A DNA stretch of 64,000 nt from Paenibacillus uliginis N3/975 (GCF_900177425.1 NZ_LT840184.1:4815705-4879704); one strand, 5' to 3'. Shown: positions 14,945-23,817, numbered from the stretch's first letter. Program-made: numbers and translations. Notes: generated by a model not told the origin, from the sequence alone.

Positions 14945-15649
14945 ATGATCATCCGGATGGAAGACGCCTCCGGTAATGGCGCAGGCCAAGCGGTCACTTT
15001 TTCGCTTCAAGAGGGTGATGTTGCCCATATTCTGCATCCAGACCAGATCGTCGCTTACCGCGGCCCGTCTCATGGGCGTAGCGATAAGCTTATGAATGTT
15101 AAGGGAATGTACCGCAAGCAGAAACTGATTCGGGCGGACATCAGCGGGCCGAGCCAGTTTACTGCAGCTCTCCCCCGCGGCTTTAACATGCGGGAGATTC
15201 AACTGACGGACAATCAGGACATGCTGTATGACTTCCGCCATGTGTTTTTTTATACGAAAGGCATTAACATGCAAACCCGAATTTTGAAAATCAAAAATAT
15301 GTTCATCACGCGTGACGCCGTCAAAATGAAATTCAGTGGAATCGGAAGCATCGGCATTCTTACCCAAGGCCCGGTCTGTGAAGCCAAACTGCATCCGACC
15401 GAACCATTGTATGTGGACGCCGGCAGCATCATCGCCTATCCGGAGAATGCCAAGCTGGAATTGACCGTATACGGCAATCATTTGGCGAGTCAACATATGA
15501 ATTATCATTGGAAGCTGACGGGCGAAGGCTCTGTCTTGTTTCAGGCAGGGCGGCAGAACCAACAGTTAGAGCGGGAGATGAATGATGAGGGCATCATAAA
15601 ACGGTTTTTAAGGGAAGTAATCCCGTTCGGTGGTGTATTTATCAAATAG
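14945..15649 (+). CDS. AIM24 family protein
   Basis: 234 residues with a double beta-helix layout matching the AIM24/TIGR00266 family: early FSLQEGDVAHILHPDQIVAYRG, a central IGILTQGPVCEAKLHPTEPLYVDAGSII and a late YGNHLASQHMNYHWKLTGEGSVLFQAG. The function of bacterial AIM24 proteins is not established; the yeast relative is mitochondrial. The ATG at 14945 follows GGGGGAA with normal spacing; the frame opens earlier at 14909 but has no ribosome site. It is the second gene of a pair with the coiled-coil membrane protein. Confidence 0.75.
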   Translation: MIIRMEDASGNGAGQAVTFSLQEGDVAHILHPDQIVAYRGPSHGRSDKLMNVKGMYRKQKLIRADISGPSQFTAALPRGFNMREIQLTDNQDMLYDFRHVFFYTKGINMQTRILKIKNMFITRDAVKMKFSGIGSIGILTQGPVCEAKLHPTEPLYVDAGSIIAYPENAKLELTVYGNHLASQHMNYHWKLTGEGSVLFQAGRQNQQLEREMNDEGIIKRFLREVIPFGGVFIK

Positions 15650-15740
15650 AAACATCGTGTTATAATGAGACTCATGTGGTTACAACTACGGTTGTTAACT
15701 GCGCTGACAATAGAAGACAATCCATGCGCCTGCCGCGTGG

Positions 15741-15773
15741 GAGAGGTTCGTGAACTCCCTCTATAAAAAACTA
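15741..15773 (+). promoter_or_regulatory. preQ1 class I riboswitch
   Basis: The sequence GAGAGGTTC ... CCCTCTATAAAAAACTA contains the stem GAGGG/CCCTC and the A-rich tail that define the preQ1-I aptamer. It lies about 175 bases upstream of queC. Binding of the queuosine precursor preQ1 should reduce expression of queCDEF. A long imperfect hairpin followed by seven T (15779-15861) comes next and is the likely expression platform. Confidence 0.88.
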
Positions 15774-15778
15774 TACTG

Positions 15779-15861
15779 TCTTATATTTCTCGCAGAAACG
15801 CCGTCGCCCTTTTGAAAAGGACAACGAAGTCGTTTCTTCTTGTATGATAAGGCTTGTTTTT
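15779..15861 (+). terminator. Probable riboswitch-controlled terminator of the que leader
   Basis: The arms CTTATA..GAAACG and CGTTTC..GATAAGG enclose an inner CCTTTTGAAAAGG stem, and GCTTG plus a run of seven T follows. It lies between the preQ1 aptamer and queC. The hairpin also resembles the inverted form of the dispersed repeat (head and core start), so a repeat copy may have been recruited as the platform. Confidence 0.5.
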
Positions 15862-15948
15862 TTACGGACTCAGTTCAAGAACTTCTCTTTCTTCTTCAGG
15901 CCAGCCCTCTGCTGCCTGCTATCATTTGAAGAATGAGAGGTTTTTTGT

Positions 15949-16626
15949 ATGCTTAAAAATGAAAAAGCGGTTGTCGTATTCAGCGGTGGCCAGGATAGCA
16001 CTACTTGCCTGTTTTGGGCAAAAGAACAGTTTGCCGAGGTTGAAACCGTGACCTTTGACTATGGACAGCGACACAAATATGAAATACAATGTGCGGCACA
16101 AATTGCCGAAGAACAAGGCGTCAAGCAAACTGTGCTTGATATGAGCCTCTTGAATCAGCTTGCGCCAAATGCGTTAACGCGCAGTGATATGGAAATTAAA
16201 GAAGGTGATGATGGTGTACCGAACACATTTGTTGACGGACGCAATCTTCTGTTTCTCAGTTTCGCGGCTGTGCTCGCCAAGCAGGTCGGTGCCAGACATT
16301 TGGTTACCGGCGTATGTGAAACCGACTTTAGCGGATATCCCGACTGCCGGGACAATTTCATTAAATCACTGAATGTAACACTTAACTTAGCAATGGATTA
16401 TCCATTTGTTATCCATACACCTCTCATGTGGCTCGATAAAGCCGATACATGGGAGCTGGCCGATCAGATGAATGCACTGGATTATGTGCGTCAGAACACG
16501 TTAACCTGCTACAACGGGATTAAAGGTGACGGCTGTGGCGAATGCCCTGCCTGCCAGCTCAGAAAGGCCGGACTGGACAAATATTTGAGCCGCCGGACGT
16601 TACAGATTAAAGGAGGGGTTCAGTAA
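15949..16626 (+). CDS. queC: 7-cyano-7-deazaguanine synthase QueC
   Basis: 225 residues. QueC turns 7-carboxy-7-deazaguanine into preQ0 with ATP and ammonia. The PP-loop SGGQDSTTC is at residues 12-20, TFDYGQRHKYE follows, and a zinc site is near the C-terminus (CYNGIKGDGCGECPAC). GAGAGG lies 8 bases before the ATG. The TAA overlaps the queD ATG (TAATG). It is the first gene of the queCDEF operon under the preQ1 riboswitch. Length and motifs are normal for the family. Confidence 0.97.
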   Translation: MLKNEKAVVVFSGGQDSTTCLFWAKEQFAEVETVTFDYGQRHKYEIQCAAQIAEEQGVKQTVLDMSLLNQLAPNALTRSDMEIKEGDDGVPNTFVDGRNLLFLSFAAVLAKQVGARHLVTGVCETDFSGYPDCRDNFIKSLNVTLNLAMDYPFVIHTPLMWLDKADTWELADQMNALDYVRQNTLTCYNGIKGDGCGECPACQLRKAGLDKYLSRRTLQIKGGVQ

Positions 16627-17117
16627 TGACCCGTCAACCTGGAGCTTTTCGCATTGTAGAGCAACTGCAAAAACTGGGTGAAGATATCGATACCGGAAGC
16701 CTTCGCTACCACCGTAAGCGTGTGCTCGTCTCCAAGGAATTCACTTTTGACGCGGCCCATCATCTGCACGCATATGAGGGTAAATGCAAAAATCTGCACG
16801 GACATACGTATAAAGTTGTATTCGGAATCAGTGGAAAACCGGACGAGGTCGGAATTACCGTTGATTTCGGACAAATCAAGGAGATCTGGAAATCCGCAAT
16901 TGAGCCCTTTCTGGATCACCGTTATTTGAATGAAACACTGCCCCCGATGAATACAACGGCCGAAAACATGGTGGTTTGGTTATATGAACAAATGGAACTG
17001 GCTCTAACACAACAAGAAACCTTTACACAGCAGGAGACACGAACCGAATTCGTACGGCTCTACGAAACACCGACCAGTTATGCTGAAGTTAGACGGGAGT
17101 GGATGGAACATGAGTAA
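16626..17117 (+). CDS. queD: 6-carboxy-5,6,7,8-tetrahydropterin synthase QueD
   Basis: 163 residues. QueD makes 6-carboxytetrahydropterin from dihydroneopterin triphosphate. The zinc histidines are visible in FDAAHHLHAYEGKCKNLHGHTYK, with the catalytic cysteine in GKCKN, then VDFGQIK and the conserved DHRYLNE and TAENMVVW. The N-terminal extension of about 30 residues before the core is also present in Bacillus QueD. The ATG overlaps the queC stop, and the last 8 bases overlap queE. Confidence 0.95.
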   Translation: MTRQPGAFRIVEQLQKLGEDIDTGSLRYHRKRVLVSKEFTFDAAHHLHAYEGKCKNLHGHTYKVVFGISGKPDEVGITVDFGQIKEIWKSAIEPFLDHRYLNETLPPMNTTAENMVVWLYEQMELALTQQETFTQQETRTEFVRLYETPTSYAEVRREWMEHE

Positions 17118-17910
17118 CAGCGAAACACTTTCTCCGGCTAAGCTTTCTTCTGGAAGTTCGGCAGCTGCGAGCGTTATTGACCGGCCGATTCCCGTCATGG
17201 AAATCTTCGGACCAACCGTTCAAGGAGAAGGAATGGTCATTGGCCGCAAGACGATGTTCGTTCGCACCGCTGGCTGTGACTACCGCTGTTCCTGGTGTGA
17301 TTCGGCGTTTACTTGGGACGGCAGTGGAACCGATTCGATTTCCCGCATGAATCCTGAAGAAATCTGGCAGGAGTTATTCCGCTTGGGAGGCGACCGTTTT
17401 GATCATGTTACACTTTCCGGAGGAAATCCGGCACTACTGTCCCAGCTCGATGGATTAGTAAACGTCCTGCACAGCCATGGAATAACCGTAGCTGTGGAGA
17501 CTCAAGGCTCACGTTGGCAGGATTGGCTCATTGACATTGACGAAGTGACCATTTCGCCGAAGCCGCCAAGCTCAGGGATGAATACCGATTGGACCAAGCT
17601 TGACGATATGATCTCCCGGCTGTCAGCACGTGCCCCTGGACGCTCCTTCAGTCTTAAAGTCGTCATCTTTGATGATCTCGATCTTGCTTACGCCGAGACC
17701 GTTCACGAACGCTACCCGAATGTTCCTTTCTATGTGCAAACGGGAAACCCGGACGTAAGTACAACATCCGAAGCGTCTTCACACATCTCGGGATTGCTTC
17801 AGCGCTATGAACGTCTCGTTGATGCGGTGATGCAATCCGACCGTCTGAATGACGTTCGGGTACTGCCTCAGCTTCATACCTTGGTGTGGAGCAACAAACG
17901 GGGCGTATAA
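17110..17910 (+). CDS. queE: 7-carboxy-7-deazaguanine synthase QueE (radical SAM)
   Basis: About 266 residues. QueE contracts the pterin ring to 7-carboxy-7-deazaguanine. The radical-SAM cluster motif C-x3-C-x2-C is CDYRCSWC, preceded by EIFGPTVQGEG and followed by VTLSGGNPAL. The start at 17110 overlaps the queD stop by 8 bases and follows GGGAGTGG. The 30-residue serine-rich start before the core is a little longer than in some relatives. The C-terminal RVLPQLHTLVW is typical. Confidence 0.95.
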   Translation: MSNSETLSPAKLSSGSSAAASVIDRPIPVMEIFGPTVQGEGMVIGRKTMFVRTAGCDYRCSWCDSAFTWDGSGTDSISRMNPEEIWQELFRLGGDRFDHVTLSGGNPALLSQLDGLVNVLHSHGITVAVETQGSRWQDWLIDIDEVTISPKPPSSGMNTDWTKLDDMISRLSARAPGRSFSLKVVIFDDLDLAYAETVHERYPNVPFYVQTGNPDVSTTSEASSHISGLLQRYERLVDAVMQSDRLNDVRVLPQLHTLVWSNKRGV

Positions 17911-17956
17911 ATCCATTCTGAACAACTAAAACATGCGAATAAAGGAGTTTGAAAAT

Positions 17957-18454
17957 ATGGCTGGAAGACAGCGCGATGAAATGGAAGACATTACTCTGCT
18001 CGGTAATCAAGGTACCAAATATCAATTTGAATACGACCCAAGCATACTTGAAAGCTTTGATAATAAACATCCATACCGTGACTATTTCGTAAAATTCAAC
18101 TGCCCTGAGTTTACGAGCCTATGCCCGATTACAGGCCAACCGGACTACGCCACAATCTATATCAGCTACATTCCGGATATCAAAATGGTTGAGAGCAAGG
18201 CACTGAAACTGTATCTATTCAGCTTCAGAAACCACGGCGATTTCCACGAGGATTGCGTTAATATTATCATGAACGATCTAATTAAGTTGATGGATCCTCG
18301 ATATATTGAAGTCTGGGGCAAGTTCACTCCACGCGGTGGAATCTCCATTGATCCATACTGCAACTATGGCCGCCCAGGTACGAAGTACGAGGAAGTGGCT
18401 GCACATCGTCTGATGAACCACGATATGTATCCTGAAAAAGTAGATAACCGTTAG
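17957..18454 (+). CDS. queF: NADPH-dependent 7-cyano-7-deazaguanine reductase QueF
   Basis: 165 residues, the short single-domain QueF type. It reduces preQ0 to preQ1, the ligand of the riboswitch ahead of the operon. The catalytic cysteine lies in FTSLCPITGQPDYA, and the QueF motif ESKALKLYLFSFRNHGDFHE is complete; the C-terminal GGISIDPYCNYGRPG is as expected. The ATG follows AAAGGAG by about 11 bases. It is the last gene of queCDEF and ends at a bidirectional terminator. Conversion of preQ1 to queuosine must be encoded elsewhere. Confidence 0.96.
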   Translation: MAGRQRDEMEDITLLGNQGTKYQFEYDPSILESFDNKHPYRDYFVKFNCPEFTSLCPITGQPDYATIYISYIPDIKMVESKALKLYLFSFRNHGDFHEDCVNIIMNDLIKLMDPRYIEVWGKFTPRGGISIDPYCNYGRPGTKYEEVAAHRLMNHDMYPEKVDNR

Positions 18455-18458
18455 TACC

Positions 18459-18496
18459 AAAAACCGGAGCATGCTAAGTATGCAGCTCCGGTTTTA
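18459..18496. terminator. Bidirectional terminator between queF and ecsC
   Basis: AAAACCGGAGC pairs with GCTCCGGTTTT around a 14-base loop. It serves queF on the plus strand and the EcsC-family gene on the minus strand. Confidence 0.9.
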
Positions 18497-18501
18497 TTCT
18501 T

Positions 18502-19413
18502 CTAAAGGGGGGATTCTATATTTTTCAGCCGCCCGGTGACTCTGCGCTTTTTATACAGCATTTTCCCTGCCTCGGCTACATCTCCGATCGTACCTTTGTT
18601 ACTGATGGAGCCAAATACAATACCGGCAATCGGTATAAGCTGAAACAGTTTTTTCATACCGAAGCTGTCCGTGTAAGACTGCACTACTTCACGCCAGCCC
18701 TGAATCTGCGAAAATACCTGATCCGAATTGCTCTCATCATCAAATGCCGCTAGTTCCTCCAACACTGCTTTCTTACCGACAATGTCAGCCGATGAGAACT
18801 GCAGGCACTTGACAATAAAGACGCGCTCCCGCGGGTCGTCAGGGTCATATCCGTAACACAACGCCATTTCCTGCAGCACCCTCAGAGACTGTCCCAATAC
18901 GAGTGGTATATCAGCAGCCATCGTAAATATGCCCCCAATTCCTGTTGCGGCTCCTTGAGCAGCAGCGAACTTAACCCTCTTGGCAGTAATACCATCAGCA
19001 ACCGTATCCATTACACCAATAGGGAGCTTGGAAGCCTCCCCCAAGGACAGCACTCGTTCTGCTGAAGTATCGCTGCCACTCGTGGTATCATCCTCTGCCT
19101 TACTGCCGGCGCTGCGTTCTGCTTCAAGGGAGCTTTCCATTCCTTCGCGCCCATGTGCGGCTGTCTCAGTCAGTATGATCAAAACCGACTTCTTCCTTAC
19201 GAGATACTTACCTCCGGATTGAATGAAACCGCCAACTTCATTCAGCGCTTCACCCACTTTATCGCGGACTATTTTCGGGGTTAGCCGGTCCAGAAGCATA
19301 AACGGAATCCGTCCGATTTTTTCCCAAAAGAAAACGTCCTTCTGTTCCTTTTCCCATTTTTTTATCGTCTCCAGCTCTGATTCCAGATACTGCCTTGATT
19401 CCATATCGTTCAT
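18502..19413 (-). CDS. EcsC family protein
   Basis: 303 residues. The EcsC-type core includes KIGRIPFMLLDRLTPKIVRDKVGEAL near the N-terminus, then AAQGAATGIGGIFTMAADIPLVLGQSLRVLQEMALCYGYDPDD and the C-terminal FQLIPIAGIVFGSISNKG. An acidic, low-complexity insert of about 50 residues (SLEAERSAGSKAEDDTTSGSD) separates the halves. EcsC is a companion of the EcsAB transporter in Bacillus, but no ecsAB is here and the biochemical role is unknown. AGGGGGAGAG precedes the ATG. It appears to be a single-gene unit. Confidence 0.85.
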   Translation of the reverse strand: MNDMESRQYLESELETIKKWEKEQKDVFFWEKIGRIPFMLLDRLTPKIVRDKVGEALNEVGGFIQSGGKYLVRKKSVLIILTETAAHGREGMESSLEAERSAGSKAEDDTTSGSDTSAERVLSLGEASKLPIGVMDTVADGITAKRVKFAAAQGAATGIGGIFTMAADIPLVLGQSLRVLQEMALCYGYDPDDPRERVFIVKCLQFSSADIVGKKAVLEELAAFDDESNSDQVFSQIQGWREVVQSYTDSFGMKKLFQLIPIAGIVFGSISNKGTIGDVAEAGKMLYKKRRVTGRLKNIESPL

Positions 19414-19535
19414 TCTCTCTCCCCCTTATTTGTCTATGAAGGTTATACGCACAAGTTCCAAGAATGACGCGACTATTTTTTATAAGAAAAACGTTTATCG
19501 ACGTACCTCAAGAAGGCAGACCGCACTAAGTGGTA

Positions 19536-19589
19536 GTTTTTCTTGCGAGATAAGGATGTAGTTTACTCCGAAGTCTATACTTTTATCTA
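19536..19589 (+). repeat. Dispersed intergenic repeat, copy B
   Basis: It begins GTTTTTCTTGCGAGATAAGG and ends near TATACTTTTATCT. Its reverse complement aligns closely with the copy at 33639-33703. It lies just before the terminator of the Dps gene. A second inverted AAGAAAAAC lies at 19484. Confidence 0.75.
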
Positions 19590-19597
19590 AAAAGCAC

Positions 19598-19622
19598 AAA
19601 AAAAGCCGTCCAAATGGACGGC
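19598..19622 (-). terminator. Terminator of the Dps gene
   Basis: On the minus strand GCCGTCC pairs with GGACGGC around ATTT and is followed by seven T. Confidence 0.9.
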
Positions 19623-19648
19623 TTCATGATCCTTCATGAAAAACACTA

Positions 19649-20116
19649 TTATTTTCCCAGAAACGCGCTGAGCATCCAGTTCTGCTTCTCCACCTCGGTC
19701 ATCATACCTGTCATCAGATCAGCCGTTGGATCATCACCCTGTTCACCCGCAGATTCAATACCAGCTTTCAGTCCCTCTACAATCACTTGGAAGTCAGCGA
19801 CCAAACGTTCAACCATCTGCTCCGCACTAGTCTCTCCAGAAGCTTCTTCAATGGTGGCAAGCTTCAAATATTCAGCCATCGTTGCTGCAGGTTTACCGCC
19901 AATGGCGAGCATCCGCTCTGCAATCTCATCTACATAACCGGCAGCGGTATTATATAGTTCCTCAAATTTTGCATGCAAGGTGAAGAATTGAGGACCTTTA
20001 ACAAACCAGTGATAGTTGTGAAGCTTTACTCCTAGCAGACTCCAGTTTGCAAGCTGTGTATTCAATACAGCATTCAGATCGTTTGTTGTTTGTACATCTT
20101 TAGTCAGGTTACTCAT
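19649..20116 (-). CDS. Dps family DNA-protecting ferritin-like protein
   Basis: 155 residues. Dps proteins form 12-subunit shells that oxidise iron with peroxide and protect DNA under stress or starvation. The ferroxidase ligands are visible in LHNYHWFVKG, FTLHAKFEELY and YVDEIAERML. The ATG at 20116 follows AGGGG by 9 bases; the longer in-frame start at 20137 would sit upstream of that site. A PerR-like palindrome lies in the promoter, as for mrgA of Bacillus. Single-gene unit with its own terminator. Confidence 0.93.
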   Translation of the reverse strand: MSNLTKDVQTTNDLNAVLNTQLANWSLLGVKLHNYHWFVKGPQFFTLHAKFEELYNTAAGYVDEIAERMLAIGGKPAATMAEYLKLATIEEASGETSAEQMVERLVADFQVIVEGLKAGIESAGEQGDDPTADLMTGMMTEVEKQNWMLSAFLGK

Positions 20117-20147
20117 TTCAACATACCCCTTTTCCAATGTATTATAT

Positions 20148-20162
20148 TTAGACTTATTCTAA
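20148..20162 (-). promoter_or_regulatory. PerR/Fur-type box in the Dps promoter
   Basis: The 15 bases TTAGAATAAGTCTAA (minus strand) form a 7-1-7 inverted repeat with one mismatch and agree with the PerR box TTATAATNATTATAA at most positions. A TATAAT -10 lies just downstream, so a bound repressor would cover the promoter. Peroxide or iron control is inferred from this. Confidence 0.6.
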
Positions 20163-20317
20163 TTCCTTGTATTGAGTATATCATACTATATCTGCATTAG
20201 CAAAAGAGTTTGGCATTATTCAGATGAAGTTAGGATGAAGATTTTGAGCCCTATTTATACCCAAATGTTATGTTGGCACACAGGAACGCGCTGTGAAATA
20301 CATCATACACAGCCAAA

Positions 20318-21787
20318 CTATGATTTTTCCAAGCCGGACCCGGTTAACCCGAAAATCGACTTCATTTGTCTCCTCTTTGTTTTAGGGCTCATCACATATA
20401 CGGTATCTCCTTGTTCAAGGATCGTGTTGCCTTTCGGCGTAATGATTCGGTCCTTACGGATGATCGCCGTAAACAAAATATCATCGGGAAGATTCAGGTT
20501 CTGAATCTCCTGTCCGATCACCGGCATATTGTTCTGAACTTCAACATGGTTAATTTCGGAATTGGCCTTCCCCAATGCAAATAGCTCCAACAAGGACGGT
20601 GCCTGCGGTTTATCCTTTTCAATCAGCTTCAGCTTGACTGCCAATGGCGAAATCGTAGTCCCTTGAATGATCGCTGAGGTCAGAACGACAAAAAACACGA
20701 CATTAAAAAACATCTGTCCTCCCTCGATCCCAGCGATAAGCGGATAAGTCGCCAGTACAATCGGCACCGCTCCCCGGAGCCCAGCCCAGGCGATCATCAT
20801 CTTTTCACGAAATGCAAACTTCGTGAACAACAAGCTAAGTAACACACCGATAGGACGGGCTACAAACATAAGCAACAAAGACAGCAGCAAGCCCTGCCAA
20901 GCAATGCTCGTCAGTTGATTTGGGAATACGAGCAGACCCAACAGCACAAACATCGCAATCTGCATCATCCAGGCAAATCCCTGATTAAAGGCAAGAATCG
21001 TCCGCCGGTATGTCAGTTCTGTATTTCCAAGCACCAAAGCCATAACATAAACGGCCAGGAGTCCACTGCTATGAATCAGTTCGGCAGCGCCATACGTCAA
21101 TATTGCAAAACCAAGCGCCATGACGGGATAAAGTCCGGAAGAATCAAAATTAATCCGATTGATAATATATACTGCCAGAAATCCGACCAGAATTCCGACA
21201 ACGAGGCCGAGACCCATCTCCATGAAGAACGATAGGATCATGCCGCCAATGCTGATATCCGGGGCCTTAATCCATTCGATTAAGGAAACCGTCAGAAAAA
21301 CAGCCATAGGATCGTTGCTCCCGGACTCCGCCTCAAGTGTTGACGTTATTCTCTCCTTAATATTCAGTCCACCAAGGACAGAAAAAACCGCTGCCGCATC
21401 AGTCGATCCAACAATGGCACCGATCAGTAAACCCTTTTCGAGAGATATATCCAGTATGTAGGTAGCGCAGAGCCCGATAACTGTCGTTGTCAGCAGAACG
21501 CCCACCGTAGCCAGTGATAAAGCAGGCCCCAGAACCGGCCTGATTTCCTTGAACTCGGTCTGCATTCCCCCTTGAAATAGGATGACAATCAAAGCAAAAA
21601 TCCCGACCAGTTGCGTGATCTCCGCATTATCGTAATAAACGTAACGGCTCAAGATCATGCCCAAAGCAATAAACAGAACCAGTGCCGGCATTCCAAACCG
21701 GGCTGAGAACTTGGTCGTCAGCACACCCGTTAACAAGAGCAGCGCAGACACCAATATGACAGTATCAACAAAGCTTAACAAGTTCAT
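20318..21787 (-). CDS. Potassium/proton antiporter of the CPA1/NhaP2 type with TrkA-C domain
   Basis: 489 residues: about 12 hydrophobic segments over residues 1-390, including the ion-site region GAIVGSTDAAAVFSVL and LEAESGSNDPMAVFLT, followed by a cytosolic TrkA_C domain (VIGQEIQNLNLPDDILFTAIIRKD). This layout is that of NhaP2/CvrA-type antiporters, which exchange K+ or Na+ for H+ and are gated by nucleotides. GGAGG stands only one base before the ATG at 21787; a TTG at 21781 has normal spacing and may be the true start. Single-gene unit on the minus strand. Confidence 0.9.
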   Translation of the reverse strand: MNLLSFVDTVILVSALLLLTGVLTTKFSARFGMPALVLFIALGMILSRYVYYDNAEITQLVGIFALIVILFQGGMQTEFKEIRPVLGPALSLATVGVLLTTTVIGLCATYILDISLEKGLLIGAIVGSTDAAAVFSVLGGLNIKERITSTLEAESGSNDPMAVFLTVSLIEWIKAPDISIGGMILSFFMEMGLGLVVGILVGFLAVYIINRINFDSSGLYPVMALGFAILTYGAAELIHSSGLLAVYVMALVLGNTELTYRRTILAFNQGFAWMMQIAMFVLLGLLVFPNQLTSIAWQGLLLSLLLMFVARPIGVLLSLLFTKFAFREKMMIAWAGLRGAVPIVLATYPLIAGIEGGQMFFNVVFFVVLTSAIIQGTTISPLAVKLKLIEKDKPQAPSLLELFALGKANSEINHVEVQNNMPVIGQEIQNLNLPDDILFTAIIRKDRIITPKGNTILEQGDTVYVMSPKTKRRQMKSIFGLTGSGLEKS

Positions 21788-21942
21788 CCCTCCGACTTGA
21801 AGACTTGCTATATATTACCCTAAAAAAGACAGGACAAGTCGATCAATTCTTTAAAAACGTTTGTTGGCGTTGGCCGCGCCGGATATTATACTGGAGATAT
21901 CTGTATTTATAAAAAGAAAGACAAGGGAGGCATCAAGCTACC

Positions 21943-23091
21943 GTGAACATTAAATTAATGGAATCCCAAGCCTTAAACCAAGCCGTGGAATTGTCAGACC
22001 GTATCTTCCTAAAGCAACCGGAACAGCCATCCATGGGACAATCCTTTCCTATGATTTTTGAACCTGGCATCAGTCATTCCTATGGAGCTTTTGATGCTGA
22101 AGGTAAGGTAACTGCATTTATGGGCCTTGTCCCGTTTACGATCCGTACTGAGGCTGCTATGCTGAAGACCTTTTCCATTGGTTCTGTCTGTACGGACCCT
22201 GACAGCCGCGGAAAAGGGTTAGCTGGAGAACTGCTGAATCAATGCAAGGCCCATGCCGAGCGTTCAGGAGCATCCCTTATTTTCATTTCTGGAGCCCGGT
22301 CTCTTTATACTCGTGCAGCTTGCCGACACTTCGGTCGTGCCATGCAATATCGCCTGACACCTCAGGATACCCTTCAACTAAAAGGCAAGCTGCAGGGTCC
22401 ATATCAGGTTCGCGAGATGACACCGGATGATATTTTCAAAGTCCATGGATTGATCGAGAAACGTACAGCCGCTTATGTTAGCTCTGCAAATGAGCTGGAT
22501 AAGCTTCTTGGGGCAAGCGCCTTTTCGAATGTGATCCGGCTAGAGCAGAAAGTTCTCGTAGCCGAGCAGAACGGTACTCTTGTTGCCTTCGCCATAATCG
22601 GTGTACCAGGAACTACGATGACGCCTTCCAGACCAGCAACGCTAATCGAATGGGCCGGACATGACGAGGCTGCGGCATATTTGTTATCTGAGGCTTTTGA
22701 CCGCTACGGCCTGCAAGAGCTAATCGTGGCACTCCCATGGCAAGACCGAGAGCTGTCAGTCTTGTTGGAAGCAGCAGGCTCTGAAGTCCAAAATACGCGC
22801 AATTCCGGAACACTATATCTCGTTAATGGCCGGGAGCTTCTGCGTCAAATTGCCCCTATGCTTCCTGAGGAAGCAGCAGGCATTCTGCAGGCTGAAGGCG
22901 ATCACGGACCTTATTTATATAAGCAAGACGGGGAGACCGTCATATTAGATGATGAGGGACTTCTTTCACTTCTATTTGATCCAGAATCTCCTCACCGAAC
23001 GACAATAGCAGAAGCCGGCGATACAGTAGTTCATGGCTTTACGCTTCGCCCGATCCCGCTGCCGTACACGGAAGGATTGCAATATATTTAA
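21943..23091 (+). CDS. Two-domain GNAT acetyltransferase (Eis-like layout)
   Basis: 382 residues. The first GNAT domain has the acetyl-CoA motif VCTDPDSRGKGLAGELL and a following SLIFISGARSLYTRAACRHFG. A second GNAT-like domain and a C-terminal sterol-carrier-like tail follow, the order seen in Eis-type acetyltransferases. The substrate is unknown; Eis-type enzymes acetylate amines, including some antibiotics. The start is GTG with GGGAGG 12 bases upstream, a long gap. It ends at a strong hairpin terminator and appears to be a single-gene unit. Confidence 0.8.
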   Translation: MNIKLMESQALNQAVELSDRIFLKQPEQPSMGQSFPMIFEPGISHSYGAFDAEGKVTAFMGLVPFTIRTEAAMLKTFSIGSVCTDPDSRGKGLAGELLNQCKAHAERSGASLIFISGARSLYTRAACRHFGRAMQYRLTPQDTLQLKGKLQGPYQVREMTPDDIFKVHGLIEKRTAAYVSSANELDKLLGASAFSNVIRLEQKVLVAEQNGTLVAFAIIGVPGTTMTPSRPATLIEWAGHDEAAAYLLSEAFDRYGLQELIVALPWQDRELSVLLEAAGSEVQNTRNSGTLYLVNGRELLRQIAPMLPEEAAGILQAEGDHGPYLYKQDGETVILDDEGLLSLLFDPESPHRTTIAEAGDTVVHGFTLRPIPLPYTEGLQYI

Positions 23092-23105
23092 GCAGACTCA
23101 CCTAC

Positions 23106-23141
23106 AATAAAGCCCCCGACATAGTCGTCGGGGGCTTTATT
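23106..23141 (+). terminator. Terminator of the GNAT gene
   Basis: AATAAAGCCCCCGAC pairs with GTCGGGGGCTTTATT around a six-base loop. Confidence 0.9.
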
Positions 23142-23294
23142 GCGTTTGCGAATTCCCTCATGAACGATATTCATGCTATCTGAGCGTTCCGATATTGGGG
23201 ACATAGAGATCATGCTTCAGTAGGATAGATTTACCATACCGATTCCGATATAATCGAGACAGTCATTGATGAGAACACTTTAGGAGGAAGATCA

Positions 23295-23669
23295 TTGAAT
23301 CTTCGAAAAGAACCATTTCGTTACTTATTTACTGAGCCCCATCCTTGTCTGCTCGAATTGACAGAATTTAATGGAACTCCTGTGAGCAGTAAGCCCGCCG
23401 AAGCAGTACTCATTAATCTGAGTAAAGGCGGATGCAAAATTGTTTCCGGCTTAAATCTTCATGCTGATACTAACCAAGTGGTGGTGAAACTTCATCTTCC
23501 TCTTACTGAAACACCGATTCTGTGTCCGGCGACCATTCAATGGCAGCGGGCTCAAGATTCCACCCGGTTTGAATATGGCTTGCAGTTCCAGCTTCCTCCA
23601 TCAGAGAAAGAACGTATTTTAGTAGATCTTAGAACACTCGCCGCGGAACGCAAAATCGTAGTGGAATGA
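23295..23669 (+). CDS. PilZ-domain protein
   Basis: 124 residues. The PilZ core shows the loop INLSKGGCKI (the (D/N)xSxxG motif), strands around VVVKLHLPLTE and ATIQWQRAQ, and the closing FEYGLQFQ. PilZ domains bind cyclic di-GMP through an N-terminal RxxxR; here the N-terminus has only RKEPFRYLF, so that motif is not fully clear and nucleotide binding is uncertain. The start is TTG after TTTAGGAGG. No partner domain is present. A terminator follows directly. Confidence 0.8.
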   Translation: MNLRKEPFRYLFTEPHPCLLELTEFNGTPVSSKPAEAVLINLSKGGCKIVSGLNLHADTNQVVVKLHLPLTETPILCPATIQWQRAQDSTRFEYGLQFQLPPSEKERILVDLRTLAAERKIVVE

Positions 23670-23674
23670 CACAT

Positions 23675-23705
23675 AGACCTTGCCATATTGGCAGGTCTTT
23701 TTTTA
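23675..23705 (+). terminator. Terminator of the PilZ gene
   Basis: AGACCT-GCC pairs with GGC-AGGTCT around ATATT and is followed by a run of T. Confidence 0.88.
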
Positions 23706-23817
23706 TCCATAGTATTTGTAAATATTTAACTGAATAGGGATTTGTGATAATATAAGATAGCAAGCTGGCATATTCACATCGGGTAGACGTTAAAAATTTT
23801 AATAGGCTGGTGATGCT

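Noticed and set aside
14939..15562. A 207-codon open frame on the minus strand
   Set aside because: It lies opposite the AIM24 gene, which has a better ribosome site, codon use and family match; the minus frame has no recognisable protein character.
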